Under the pieces are notes generated by a model. It had not been told where the DNA came from. It saw only the letters and a list, made by a program, of their open reading frames with translations, and did no database searches. 64,000 bases of DNA from Rosa chinensis. Lineage: Eukaryota; Streptophyta; Magnoliopsida; Rosales; Rosaceae. Position 1 is the stretch's first letter, and the number at the start of each line of letters is the position of its first letter. The DNA lies in NCBI RefSeq assembly GCF_002994745.2, contig NW_020126815.1:124001-188000 (forward strand), written 5' to 3'. Made by a program: the position numbers and the translations under genes. Below are positions 22,384 to 34,469 of the stretch, piece after piece.

Positions 22384-25229
22384 ATTTTTGGCGCCGTTGC
22401 CGGGGATTGAAAAATCATTTGTCATATTGTGAATATTTGTTTTGTTTATATGTTGTGTTCGAAAAAAAAAAAAAATTTACTTGTTAATTGTTCTTAATTT
22501 GTTAGTTAATTAGTTAATTAGTTAATTAATTAATTAGGTTTTTTTATATTGTTGAAATACGAGTTTTAATGGTAAATTGTAAATTGAGAGGAATAGGTGA
22601 AGTCTCTTTTGTTAATATTAGCCTTAACCCCTTATTGGTACCTAGTCCAGGTCCCTTAAGGTTGAGGGCGGCCTTTATTAACACTTGTTGAACTGTCTTC
22701 ACACTTAGGACCTTTTTCATCTTAGTAAGTATAGCCTATGTGGAATGGTGTCTAGGAAGGGGACAACGTTCATGACGGGTTTTTGAATCCAGAAGTGCTT
22801 ACAAATGGGCCTAAACCACAATGTGGGAGTAGCTCATGCCAAAATGGATTCTACCTCTCGTGGTCGCCCTCCCCTACCTGGCCATTTCAGTAAGGTTGCC
22901 CAAAGGATGTAAGAGGGACTTTGTGTCTAGACGACTATACTTGGGCCGCATGTCCGACTTGATTTACCGCTTGGAATTAGATTCGATATCAATGATATTT
23001 GTAACAAAAGAAAATGTTGTGATACACTAAGGTACAAAAAAAAACATTTGTGTAAATATTTTTCATGTTTTTTTTACTCACTTGTGTACCTAACTTGTGT
23101 CTTATGTACTATGTACTTGCTAATTATACTTGTTTAATTATTCTTACTTGTAATCATTACTAACTTTTTAATTTCTATTCCGTCTGGCTGAAAGACGTTA
23201 AACTCAAGCGCTGCTTGGGAGGCAACCCAATTCAGAAGTAGCTGTGAAGGAGTCTACAAACACAGATTTGCTTTCTCTTTCCCTATCTCTTTTTATTTTT
23301 TTTAATTTTTCTCTTTTGTTTTTATTTTTAGGATTTGTTTTCATAAATGTCTTCTATCTATGCTTATTTATTTCATTGCATGCTTATGATTGATTACATT
23401 GAGGACAATGCAATATTTAAGTGTGGGGGAAGGGATTTATATTTGAGTCTTTTATTTTGAGTCATATATATTGGAAAATACAAAAAAAATCGAAAAATGT
23501 CAAAAATTAAAAAAATTTGTTGCTTTTATTTATTGAGCCATAGGTTGCCTTTCAACTGTCTAGGATGATTCTATATCTCCGAAATTATGGCTAAGAGAGG
23601 ATCACAATATTGAGATGATTTTAAATGGTATTCTTTGGTTAATTGAGATATATGAAAAATATATGCATGTGTAGTGGATATGGATTTCGTGACCTTGGTA
23701 CAAAATATGAGCATGTTAGGATGAGTTTTGATTCATAAAAGCCCATGTGAGATAATTGAGCCCATGTCCCTTTTTCTTGGAGTGATAATTAAAAAGAATA
23801 TATTCTTAATTTCTTGGCGATGTTTTGATGATCTCATTATCCTTTCATCTTGATTGACTACTTGCCATAGATTAAGTTTGATGGACTAGAGAATGCTAGA
23901 ATTCACTCTTGTGATTGTTGAAACGTTATATCAATACATGGCCCTGATTCTGGAAAGGATAGAGGCACCCTAGGAATTACCACCATTGCCAAATAAATCT
24001 GTGTCCTTAATTGTGCCCGTCGTGGGACCCCCCTAGATAAAACCCTTTGAGCCTACATTAAGCCTTTTCTTTCATTACCCTTAAAATCCTTAACCCCCGA
24101 ACCTTAGTATAGTTACAATCCAACCCTTTGTTCTAAAAACTTAGTGGAGCTATCTTTGGGACTTTACTTGAGGATTTAGCGCAAGGATGAGGATTGAGAA
24201 GAGGTGAAAGTTCAAGTGTGGGGGTAGACTTGTCCATACAGAAAAAAAATGTATGTGAAAGCCGTGAAAAAGAAATAAAAAAAAAAAAAATTTGTACACG
24301 GTTAGAAAGAAAGAAAAAAAAATGTTTATGGATTTTAGTCCCCCATACTTGGTGAGTTTGGAGTTTACTTTGAATTGAAGGCCCATTACAGAAAAATTTG
24401 GCCTTTGTCCAATTCACTAGAGTTCAAAGGAAGTTTAGAGTGAAGTTATGGCCCAAAATGAAGACATTTGGCCTCTTTACATTACCTCTATGGGATGGGA
24501 CGTTTTGATATATCTTGGTGGATTTCTAGAAGTCTCTACAGTTACATGAGCTCTGCTAGGTTTTTAGGACACTTTGTTAAAATCCTTACCTTTCATTTCT
24601 TAAAACCTTGAGCCTTAGCCCCATTACAACCTTTGAGAAGACCTTCTTGATCCTTAAGATGGGACAGCCTTTGATGTGGAGATGAGTTACAAGAGTTGAA
24701 CATATGGCTTGGGTCTATCTGTGCAAGTAGTTGATATCTTTCATGAGATCTTTTGAAAAAAAAAATTATTATATTCACAAAGTGCTTTTCGTTTCTTATA
24801 TATGTGAGCTATTTGATTGCCTCAAAATATTTTCTCTCACATATAATTGAGTGATTATAAGCTTTTAAGCATTGCCTTGAATTCTGAGAGAAGAAAGAGT
24901 GGATATACCTTGTGAGGATATGAATCATACTTGTCTGAAGCATGCTGAGCTCCACCCCATCACCATTGTTACAACCAAGTCCTACTTGTGTATGTGTGGA
25001 TTATATGTTTTAATTAACTCTCGAATGCTTAAACATTGATTCTTGGTTGAGTGCTAATCTTGATGTTGTGAAAGTAATAGATTTCTGAGACAAAATGTTG
25101 AAAGGCAATAGAGTCCTTGTATGTCGTAACGTTTTTGTATTTTGTTTCTTTAAGTTTTCGTTGAGTCTAAGTTTGTGTCTTTGTTTTGATTTTGCTAAGG
25201 GACTAACAAAAGCTAAGTGTGGGGGAATT
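22384..25229 (+). mobile_element. B: internal region 3, coding-free
   Basis: Third copy of the internal region: PBS 22389-22406, leader module, post-stop hairpin block, two PPT-like motifs and PPT 25215-25229. It has the same length as copy 2 (2846 nt) and no coding frame. Confidence 0.87.
22389..22406 (+). promoter_or_regulatory. B: PBS, unit 3 (tRNA-Asp)
   Basis: Same 18-nt site, 5 nt after LTR3. Confidence 0.93.
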
Positions 25230-27161
25230 TGATAGGAGCATTTTTATGCGACGTTTTAATAATTATTTCCTCATATTTTTCTTAGTTATTTCCTTTATTT
25301 AATCATTTTTAATTTAGTTTTTATTTTATAGGTACATTGAAATAAATGGAGAATAAATGGAGCTGAAATGAAGAAATGGAGTTTTCCTGGTCCGACTAGG
25401 AATCCCAGTCAACGCAGGAATCCTGATGAGGCTAGGAAACCTGAAGGCATTAGGAGACCACATGATGACGTGGGAGATATTATGGGGAATTAAAGCTGAT
25501 TTTGCCATGGGAAATTATGGAGTTAATGTCAAAAATCAAGAGAGGATCAAGGATAATGATGCCATGGAGAGATTTAAGGGAGAAAAAGTCCAAAACAAGT
25601 CCAGATTCATTCCTATTTTCACTCAAGAGTATTTTGGCCGAAAATTAAGAGAAAAATCAGATTAAATCTTGGGAAAATCAGCAATAATATATTTGGAAAG
25701 ATTATGGGATTTATTTTGGAGGCTTCTGATTGGCTGGATGACTCAACAGAGCTGACATGGCATTCTGTGATTGGTCGAAGCTGTGTGGCATGATTGGATA
25801 GTTATTTGAGGAGATAAATCAGAAAATAATCATGCAATTAATTCAAAAATAATCTCGCTAAATCAAGGTGTTAAATTGGAGGTTTCTTATTGGTTGGATG
25901 ACATAGCAGAGCTGACGTGGCATTAATTCATTGGTTGGAGCTGTGTGGTGCAACCAGAAAATTCCTTGGAAACTAAATTCATGAAGCCTTGCCTGCTCCT
26001 ATATATACCCACCTCTTTGACGTTGAGAAAGGTTCCTCTCCCCCATACAATTTACACTTTAGAAAAAAAATCAGAAAATCTTCTTAGCATAGCCGTGAGT
26101 TTCTCCATCCTCTAGTCATCTCCACGAGTTCAAGCAAGGCCAAGGGAGAAGAAGCATAGCCGTGAGCATCCATCATCCATCTCCAACCTTGAAGCTTGCT
26201 TTCGAGATTCAAGAGACCACCACATCAATCGTTCATCACCATCTCCATCTCACGGTGTAATCCGATTCTCCTTTGTAACCTTTGCTTTGAATTTCGTTGG
26301 TTATGAGCTAGTTGACATATGTGTTAGAACAAATATTAATTTCTGGAATTTTTATTATTAATTGAGAATTTTCAGATTCATATTATTGTGATTCGAGAGT
26401 TGCTTATGTGGGTTTGTTTAATTAAATTTGCGTTATAGATAACTTTTGTATTTTAATCTTATGTGGTTGCAAACACTTAGGGTTTTGATATGAATGATGC
26501 TAGGTTTAAGAGCATGAAATCGACTTTTCGTTTTGTGTAAACTTGAATCAAAGTAGTAAAGGTTTTGTACAAAGATCGAATTTAATTAAAGAGAATTGCA
26601 ATTAGGTGGACTTTTCCATACTAAGTTGTACACTTGAGTTGATAGCCTTTCTCTATGCGTAATGCGTTAAACATGACATGATTGACTAGCTTTCTAGGGT
26701 TTGATTGCATGTTTGATAGGATTAATCTAGGTGCTTTCGCTTAGGTTAATTAGCATTGAAAAGTAAAAAATGGGAATTCATTTGCTTTCGAATGTTTCAC
26801 ATGATCAACTCCTTTCTCATGACTCAGATGAACAATATTAGGGTTTGAATCAATTTTAATCATATGTTTCGATTTTGATCTTTGTTCTCTCATTCCATCT
26901 TTGTATTTATGTTTTTGCATTTTAATTCTTTTGTTTACTTAATTTATTTTCGAAAAACCAAAAACAAAATCCCCCCTTTTCGTAAATATGTATATATTTT
27001 GTTATATCTTTGTAAATATTATACTTTGTTTTAATTTTAAATGTTTAATTGTTTGATAATGACAGGTGTACCCTCAATCCCCGGAATAGAACGATCCCTA
27101 CTTGCTTATACTACTAATGACATTTCAGGGTTAAATTATGCGCTTGCTTTCAGGCGCATCA
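25230..27161 (+). repeat. B: LTR4, terminal LTR of the array (1932 bp)
   Basis: The last LTR of the array. Unlike LTR1-3 it ends with an intact GCGCATCA and is followed not by a PBS but by the interior of a D-type LTR. CTGGT (27162-27166) is the probable right-hand target duplication. ERSE-I-like element at 25916-25934. Confidence 0.92.
25916..25934 (-). promoter_or_regulatory. ERSE-I-like element, B LTR4
   Basis: CCAAT-N9-CCACG on the minus strand, upstream of the TATATATA box. Confidence 0.55.
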
Positions 27162-28960
27162 CTGGTCCGACTAGGAATCCCAGTCAACGCAGGAATCCTG
27201 ATGAGGCTAGGAAACCTGAAGGCATTAGGAGACCACATGATGACGTGGGAGATATTATGTTGAATTAAAGCAGATTTTGCCATGGGAAATTATGGAGTTA
27301 ATGTCGAAAATCAAGAGATGATCAAAGATAATGATGCCATGGAGAGATTTAAGGGAGAAAAAGTCCAAAACAAGTCCAGATTCATTCATATTTTCACTCA
27401 AGAGTATTTTGGCCGAAAATTAAGAGAAAAATCAGATTAAATCTTGGGAAAATCAGCAATAATATATTTGGAAAGATTATGGGATTTATTTTGGAGGCTT
27501 CTGATTGGCTGGATGACTCAACAGAGCTGACATGGCATTCTGTGATTGGTCGAAGCTGTGTGGCATGATTGGATAGTTATTTGAGGAGATAAATCAGAAA
27601 ATAATCATGCAATTAATTCAAAAATAATCTCCCTAAATCAAGGTGTTAAATTGGAGGTTTCTTATTGGTTGGATGACATAGCAGAGCTGACGTGGCGTTG
27701 ATTGATTGGCTAATGCTGTGTGGATCAATCTTGAAGACTTGGAGACTAAGTTGTCATCCTCCTATAAATAGGAGCATTCTCTACACAATTCAACACACCA
27801 ACACACCATCAAACAGAAGTTCCTCTCCCCCATACAATTTACACTTTAGAAAAAAATCAGAAAATCTTCTTAGTTGCCGTGAGGTTTTCCTCTCCTTTCT
27901 CCATCCTCTAGAGCAAGCCACGAGTTCAAGCAAGGCCAAAGAAGAAGAAGAGAAGCCGTGAGCTCTCATCCATCACCATCCTTGAAGATTGCTTTCGAAA
28001 TTCAAGAGACCACATCATCAATTCGTTCATCACCATCCCCATCTCACGGTGTAATCCAATTCTCCTTTGTAACCTTTGCTTTGAATTTCGTTGGTTATGA
28101 ACTAGTTGACATATGTGTTTGAACAATTGTTAATTTCTGGAATTTTATGATTAATTGAGAATTTTCAGATTCATATATTGTTCTTCGAGAGTTGCTTATG
28201 TGGGTTTGTTTAATTAAATTTGCGTTATAGATAACTTTTGTATTTTAATCTTTTGTGGTTGCAAACACTTAGGGTTTCGATATAATTGGTGCTAGGTTTA
28301 AGAGCATGAAATCGACTTTTCGTTTTGTGTAAACTTGAATCAAAGTAGTAAAGGTTTTGTACAAAGATCGAATTTAATTAACGAGGATTGCAATTAGGTG
28401 GACTTTTCCATACTAAGTTGTACACTTGAGTTGATAGCCTTTCTCTATGTGTAATGCATTAAACATGACATGATTGACTAGCTTTCTAGGGTTTGATTGC
28501 ATGTTTGATAGGATTAATCTAGGTGCTTTCGCTTAGGTTAATTAGCATTGAAAAGTAAAAAATGGGAATTCATTTGCTTTCGAATGTTTCACATGATCAA
28601 CTCCTTTCTCATGACTTAGATGAACAATATTAGGGTTTGAATCAATTTTAATCATATGTTTAGATTTTGATCTTTGTTCTCTCATTCCATCTTTGTATTT
28701 TTATGTTTTTGCATTTTAATTGTTTTGTTAACTTAGTTTTATTTTCGAAAAACCAAAAACAAAATCCCCCCTTTTTTCGTGTAAAATGTTTATAGTTGTG
28801 AATATATTTGTGAATATTATACTTTGTTTTAATTTTAATTGTTTAACTGTTTGACAATGACAGGTGTACCCTCAATCCCCGGAATAGAACGATCCCTATT
28901 TATTACGTACTACTAATGACATTTCAGGGTTAAATTATGCGCTTGCTTTAAGCTGCATCA
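27162..28960 (+). repeat. D: 5' LTR, distal part (split by array B)
   Basis: 1799 nt that match, at exactly equal length, 32135-33933 of D's 3' LTR with only a few substitutions. The first roughly 156 nt lie left of array B, outside the window. The TATA box reads TATAAATA rather than TATATATA. It ends GCTGCATCA before ATTTT and the PBS. Confidence 0.9.
27691..27709 (-). promoter_or_regulatory. ERSE-I-like element, D 5' LTR
   Basis: CCAAT-N9-CCACG on the minus strand. The spacer sequence differs from that in B but its length of nine is the same. Confidence 0.55.
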
Positions 28961-29800
28961 ATTTTTGGCGCCGTTGCCGGGGATTGAAAAATCATTTGTC
29001 ATATTGTGAATATTTGTTTTGTTTATATGTTGTGTTCAAAAAAAAAAAAAATTTTACTTGTTAATTGTTCTTAATTTGTTAGTTAATTAGTTAATTAGTT
29101 AATTAATTACTTAGGTTGTTATTTATATTATTGAATACGAATTTTAATTGTGAGTTGTAAATTAAAGAAGGAATAGGTGAAGTCGTGTTTATTAATATTG
29201 GCCTAAACCCCTTATTGGTACCTAGTCCAGGTCCCTTAAGGTTGAGGGCGGCCTTTATTAACATTCATTGAACTGTCTTCACACTTAGGATCTTTTTCAT
29301 CCAAGTAAGTATAGCCTATGTGGGATGGTGTCTAGGAAGGGGACAACGCTCATGACAGGTTCTTGAATCCAGAAGTGCTTACAAATGGGCCTAAACCACA
29401 ATGTGGGAGTAGCTCATGCCAAAATGGATTCTACCTCTCGTGGTCGCCCTCCCCTACCTGGCCATTTCAGTAAGGTTGCCCAAAGGATGTAGGAGAGACT
29501 TGGTGTCTAGACGACTATACTTGGGCCGCACGTCCTCTTGATTTACCGCTTGGAATTTAATTTGATATCAATGATATATATAACAAACGAAAATATTGTG
29601 ATTCACTAAGGTATATTGGATTAAACATAGTCTTGAAAAGGGTAGCTGTTTCAGTCCCATTGCACATCGAGACTCCCTGTTCCCGTACCTAAGTGTTGAA
29701 AATAATTGTAAAGGAAAGGAAAGAATGTAAATATTTGTAAGTATTTTCGTACAAAGAAAGAAAAGAAAAAAAAAAAAACACTTGTGTAAATATTTTTCGT

Positions 29801-29836
<36 letters not shown>

Positions 29837-31978
29837 CACTTGTGTACTTAACTTATGTCTTATGTACTGACTTGTTAACTTGTGTACTTAACTTGTTAAT
29901 ATTACTTGTAGTTTGTAATTCACTAACTTGTTATACTTGTTTATATTTTTTTGTATTTCTTTGTTAATTATAGTCACTAACTTTATTTAATGGAAGTACC
30001 GTCTGGCTGAAAGACGTTAAATTCAAGCGCTGCTTGGGAGGCAACCCAATTCAGAAGCAGCTGTGAAGGAGTCTTCAATAACACAGATTTGCTTTCTCTT
30101 TCGCTATTTCTTTTACTTTATAATTTTCTCCTTTATTTTTGTAGTCTTTTCGTAAATTCCATTCCTATATGCTTAATTGTTTCATTGCATGCTTATGATT
30201 GATTACATTGAGGACAATGCAATATTTAAGTGTGGGGGAAGGGATTTACACTTTTATCTTGAGTCATATATTGAAAAATACAAAAAAAGTGAAAAATGTC
30301 AAAAATTTAAAAATTTTCGTTGCTTTTGTTTTTGTTTTGAGTCTTAGGATGCCCTTTCAACTGTCTAGGATGATTCTATATCTCTGAAATCATGATTAAA
30401 AGAGGATCACAAAATTGAGATGATTTCTAAAATGGTATTCTTTGGTTAATTGAGATATATGAAAAATGTATGCATGTGTAGTGGATATGGATTTCGTGAC
30501 CTTGGTATAGAATATGAGCATGTTAGGATGAGTTTTGATTCATAAAAACCCATGTGAGATATTTGAGCCATGTCCCTTTTTCTTGGAGTGATAATTAAAA
30601 AGAATATATTCTAATTTTCTTGGCGATGTTTTGATGATCTCATTATTCTTTCATTTGATTGACTGCTTGCCATAGATTAAGTTTGATGGACTAGAGAATG
30701 CTAGAATTCGCTCTTGTGCTTGTTGAGACATTTTATCAATACACGGCCCTGATTCTGGAAAGGATAGAGGCACCTTAGGAATTACCACCATTGCCAAATA
30801 AACCTGTGTCCTTAATTGTGCCCGTCGTGGGACCCCCCTAGATAAGCCCCTTTGAGCCTACATTAAGCCTTTTCATTCATCACCTTCAAAATCCTTAACC
30901 CTGAACCTTAGTATAGTTACAATCCTACCCTTTGTTCTAATAACTTAGTGGAGCTATCTTTTGAGACTACTACATGGATTTGGCGCAAGAATGAAGATTG
31001 AGAAGAGGTGTAAATTCAAGTGTGGGGGTAGACTTGTCCATGAAAAAGAAAAATTGTGTGAAAGTTGTAAAAAAAAAAAAAAAAGAATGAAAAAAAATGA
31101 AGAAGAAAAAAAAATGTTTAGGGATTTTAGTCCCCCATACTTGGAGGATTTGGAGTTTACTTTGAATTGAAGGCCACTATTGAAAAATTTGGTCTTTGTC
31201 CAGTTCACTAGAGATCAAAGGAAGTTTAGAATGAAGTTTGGGCCCAACATGAAGATATTTAGCCCTCTTGTTTTGCCTTGGTGGATTTCTAGAAGTCTCT
31301 CTACATTTGCATGAGCTCTGCTAGGTTTTTAGGACACTTTGTTAAAATCCTTACCTTTCATATCTTAAAACCTTGAGCCTTAGCCCCATTACAACCTTTG
31401 AGAAGACCTTCTTGATCCTTAAGATGGGACAGCCTTTGATGTAGAGATGAGTTACAAGAGTTGAACCTATGGCTTGGGTCCATCCGTGCAAGTAGTTGGT
31501 ATCTTTCATGAGATCTTTTGAAAAAAAAATTATATTCACAAAGTGCTTTTCGTTTCTTATATATGTGAGCTATTTGATTGCCTCAAAATATTTTCTCTCA
31601 CATATAATTGAGTGATTATAAGGTTTTAAGCATTGCCTTGAATTCTGAGAGAAGAAAGAGTGATATACCTTGTGAGGATATAAATCATACTTGTCTGAAA
31701 CATGCTTAACAGAAACCATCACCACTGTTCCAACCAAGTCCTACTTGTGTATATGTAAATTATGTGTTTTAATTAACTCTCGAATGCCTAAACATTGATT
31801 CTTGGTTGAGTGCTACTCTTGGTGTTGTGAAAGTAAGAGATTTATGAGACAAAATGTTGAAGGGCAATAGAGTTTTCGTGTGTTTGAGTCTTTCTTTCTT
31901 TAAATTTCGTTGAGTCTAAGTTTGTGTCTTTGTTTTGATTTTGCTAAGGGACTAGCAAAAGCTAAGTGTGGGGGAATT
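28961..31978 (+). mobile_element. D: internal region, coding-free
   Basis: PBS 28966-28983, leader module (about 29160-29540), the second leader block (about 29605-29690, absent from B), a 32-nt T run (29802-29833), then the post-stop hairpin block (about 30028), PPT-like motifs (30228-30242; about 31018) and PPT (31964-31978). Gag and pol are absent. D keeps more of the leader than B, so the two deletions differ. Confidence 0.85.
28966..28983 (+). promoter_or_regulatory. D: PBS (tRNA-Asp)
   Basis: TGGCGCCGTTGCCGGGGA, 5 nt after the LTR. Confidence 0.93.
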
Positions 31979-33933
31979 TGATAGGAGCATTTTTATGCGA
32001 CGTTTTAATAATTATTTCCTCATATTTTTCTTAGTTATTTCCTTTATTTAATCATTTTTAATTTAGTTTTTATTTTATAGGTACATTGAAATAAATGGAG
32101 AAGAAATGAGCTGAAATGAAGAAATGGAGTTTTCCTGGTCCGACTAGGAATCCCAGTCAACGCAGGAATCCTGATGAGGCTAGGAAACCTGAAGGCATTA
32201 GGAGACCACATGATGACGTGGGAGATATTATGGGGAATTAAAGCTGATTTTGCCATGGGAAATTATGGAGTTAATGTCGAAAATCAAGAGATGATCAAAG
32301 ATAATGATGCCATGGAGAGATTTAAGGGAGAAAAAGTCCAAAACAAGTCCAGATTCATTCCTATTTTCACTCAAGAGTATTTTGGCCGAAAATTAAGAGA
32401 AAAATCAGATTAAATCTTGGGAAAATCAGCAATAATATATTTGGAAAGATTATGGGATTTATTTTGGAGGCTTCTGATTGGCTGGATGACTCAACAGAGC
32501 TGACATGGCATTCTGTGATTGGTCGAAGCTGTGTGGCATGATTGGATAGTTATTTGAGGAGATAAATCAGAAAATAATCATGCAATTAATTCAAAAATAA
32601 TCTCCCTAAATCAAGGTGTTAAATTGGAGGTTTCTTATTGGTTGGATGACATAGCAGAGCTGACGTGGCGTTGATTGATTGGCTAATGCTGTGTGGATCA
32701 ATCTTGAAGACTTGGAGACTAAGTTGTCATCCTCCTATAAATAGGAGCATTCTCTACACAATTCAACACACCAACACACCATCAAACAGAAGTTCCTCTC
32801 CCCCATACAATTTACACTTTAGAAAAAAATCAGAAAATCTTCTTAGTTGCCGTGAGGTTTTCCTCTCCTTTCTCCATCCTCTAGAGCAAGCCACGAGTTC
32901 AAGCAAGGCCAAAGAAGAAGAAGAGAAGCCGTGAGCTCTCATCCATCACCATCCTTGAAGATTGCTTTCGAAATTCAAGAGACCACATCATCAATTCGTT
33001 CATCACCATCCCCATCTCACGGTGTAATCCAATTCTCCTTTGTAACCTTTGCTTTGAATTTCGTTGGTTATGAACTAGTTGACATATGTGTTTGAACAAT
33101 TGTTAATTTCTGGAATTTTATGATTAATTGAGAATTTTCAGATTCATATATTGTTCTTCGAGAGTTGCTTATGTGGGTTTGTTTAATTAAATTTGCGTTA
33201 TAGATAACTTTTGTATTTTAATCTTATGTGGTTGCAAACACTTAGGGTTTCGATATAATTGGTGCTAGGTTTAAGAGCATGAAATCGACTTTTCGTTTTG
33301 TGTAAACTTGAATCAAAGTAGTAAAGGTTTTGTACAAAGATCGAATTTAATTAACGAGGATTGCAATTAGGTGGACTTTTCCATACTAAGTTGTACACTT
33401 GAGTTGATAGCCTTTCTCTATGTGTAATGCATTAAACATGACATGATTGACTAGCTTTCTAGGGTTTGATTGCATGTTTGATAGGATTAATCTAGGTGCT
33501 TTCGCTTAGGTTAATTAGCATTGAAAAGTAAAAAATGGGAATTCATTTGCTTTCGAATGTTTCACATGATCAACTCCTTTCTCATGACTTAGATGAACAA
33601 TATTAGGGTTTGAATCAATTTTAATCATATGTTTAGATTTTGATCTTTGTTCTCTCATTCCATCTTTGTATTTTTATGTTTTTGCATTTTAATTGTTTTG
33701 TTAACTTAGTTTTATTTTCGAAAAACCAAAAACAAAATCCCCCCTTTTTTCGTGTAAAATGTTTATAGTTGTGAATATATTTGTGAATATTATACTTTGT
33801 TTTAATTTTAATTGTTTAACTGTTTGACAATGACAGGTGTACCCTCAATCCCCGGAATAGAACGATCCCTATTTATTACGTACTACTAATGACATTTCAG
33901 GGTTAAATTATGCGCTTGCTTTTAGCTGCATTA
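31979..33933 (+). repeat. D: 3' LTR (1955 bp)
   Basis: Follows the PPT. ERSE-I-like element at 32664-32682 and TATAAATA at 32736-32743. It ends GCATTA (TCA to TTA) and is followed by ATTTTTG, the spacer plus first PBS bases normally seen after a 5' LTR, before minus-strand E sequence begins at 33941. Confidence 0.9.
32664..32682 (-). promoter_or_regulatory. ERSE-I-like element, D 3' LTR
   Basis: Minus-strand CCAAT-N9-CCACG, 54 bp upstream of TATAAATA. Confidence 0.55.
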
Positions 33934-33940
33934 ATTTTTG
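33934..33940 (+). other. ATTTTTG remnant between D's LTR and E
   Basis: Seven bases equal to the LTR-PBS spacer plus TG of the PBS. They are not part of E, where the corresponding sequence would end in GGGC. They may be an unprocessed cDNA end or a deletion scar. Confidence 0.5.
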
Positions 33941-34469
33941 AACCTTACTGAAATGGCCAGGTAGGGGAGGGCGACCACGAGAGGAAAAATCCATTTTGGC
34001 ATGAGCTACTCCCACATAGTGGTTTAGGCCCATTTGGAAGCACTTCTGGATTCAAAAACCCGTCATGAACGTTGTTCCCTTCCTAGACACCATCCCACAT
34101 AGGCTATACTTACTTGGATGAAAAAGATCCTAAGTGTGAAGACAGTTCAATGAATGTTAATAAAGGCCGCCCTCAACCTTAAGGGACCTGGACTAGGTAC
34201 CAATAAGGGGTTTAGGCCAATATTAATAAACACGACTTCACCTATTCCTTCTTTAATTTACAACTCACAATTAAAATTCGTATTCAATAATAAAAATAAC
34301 AACCTAAGTAATTAATTAACTAATTAACTAACAAATTATGAACAATTAACAAGTAAGTTTTTTTTTTTTTTTTTTTTTTTTTTTTCTTTTCGAACACAAC
34401 ATAAAAACAAAACATATATTCACATATTTAGCAAGTGATTTTTCAATCCCCGGCAACGGCGCCAAAAAT
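33941..34469 (-). mobile_element. E: partial internal region, minus strand
   Basis: On the minus strand this is the spacer, PBS (34464-34447), an A run (28 nt, 34358-34385) and the leader module up to the AAGGTTGCCC region, where D cuts in. The rest of E, including any coding part, would lie left of the window. Confidence 0.87.
34447..34464 (-). promoter_or_regulatory. E: PBS (tRNA-Asp), minus strand
   Basis: Complement of TGGCGCCGTTGCCGGGGA, five bases from the LTR. Confidence 0.93.

Noticed and set aside
27692..27961. 89-residue frame repeated at 32665-32934
   Set aside because: Part of D's two LTRs across the TATA box and start region; repeated because the LTRs are. No recognisable protein.
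34447..34464. PBS copies as fragments of a real tRNA-Asp gene
   Set aside because: Only the 18-nt 3' end is present; there is no acceptor, D or anticodon sequence nearby.
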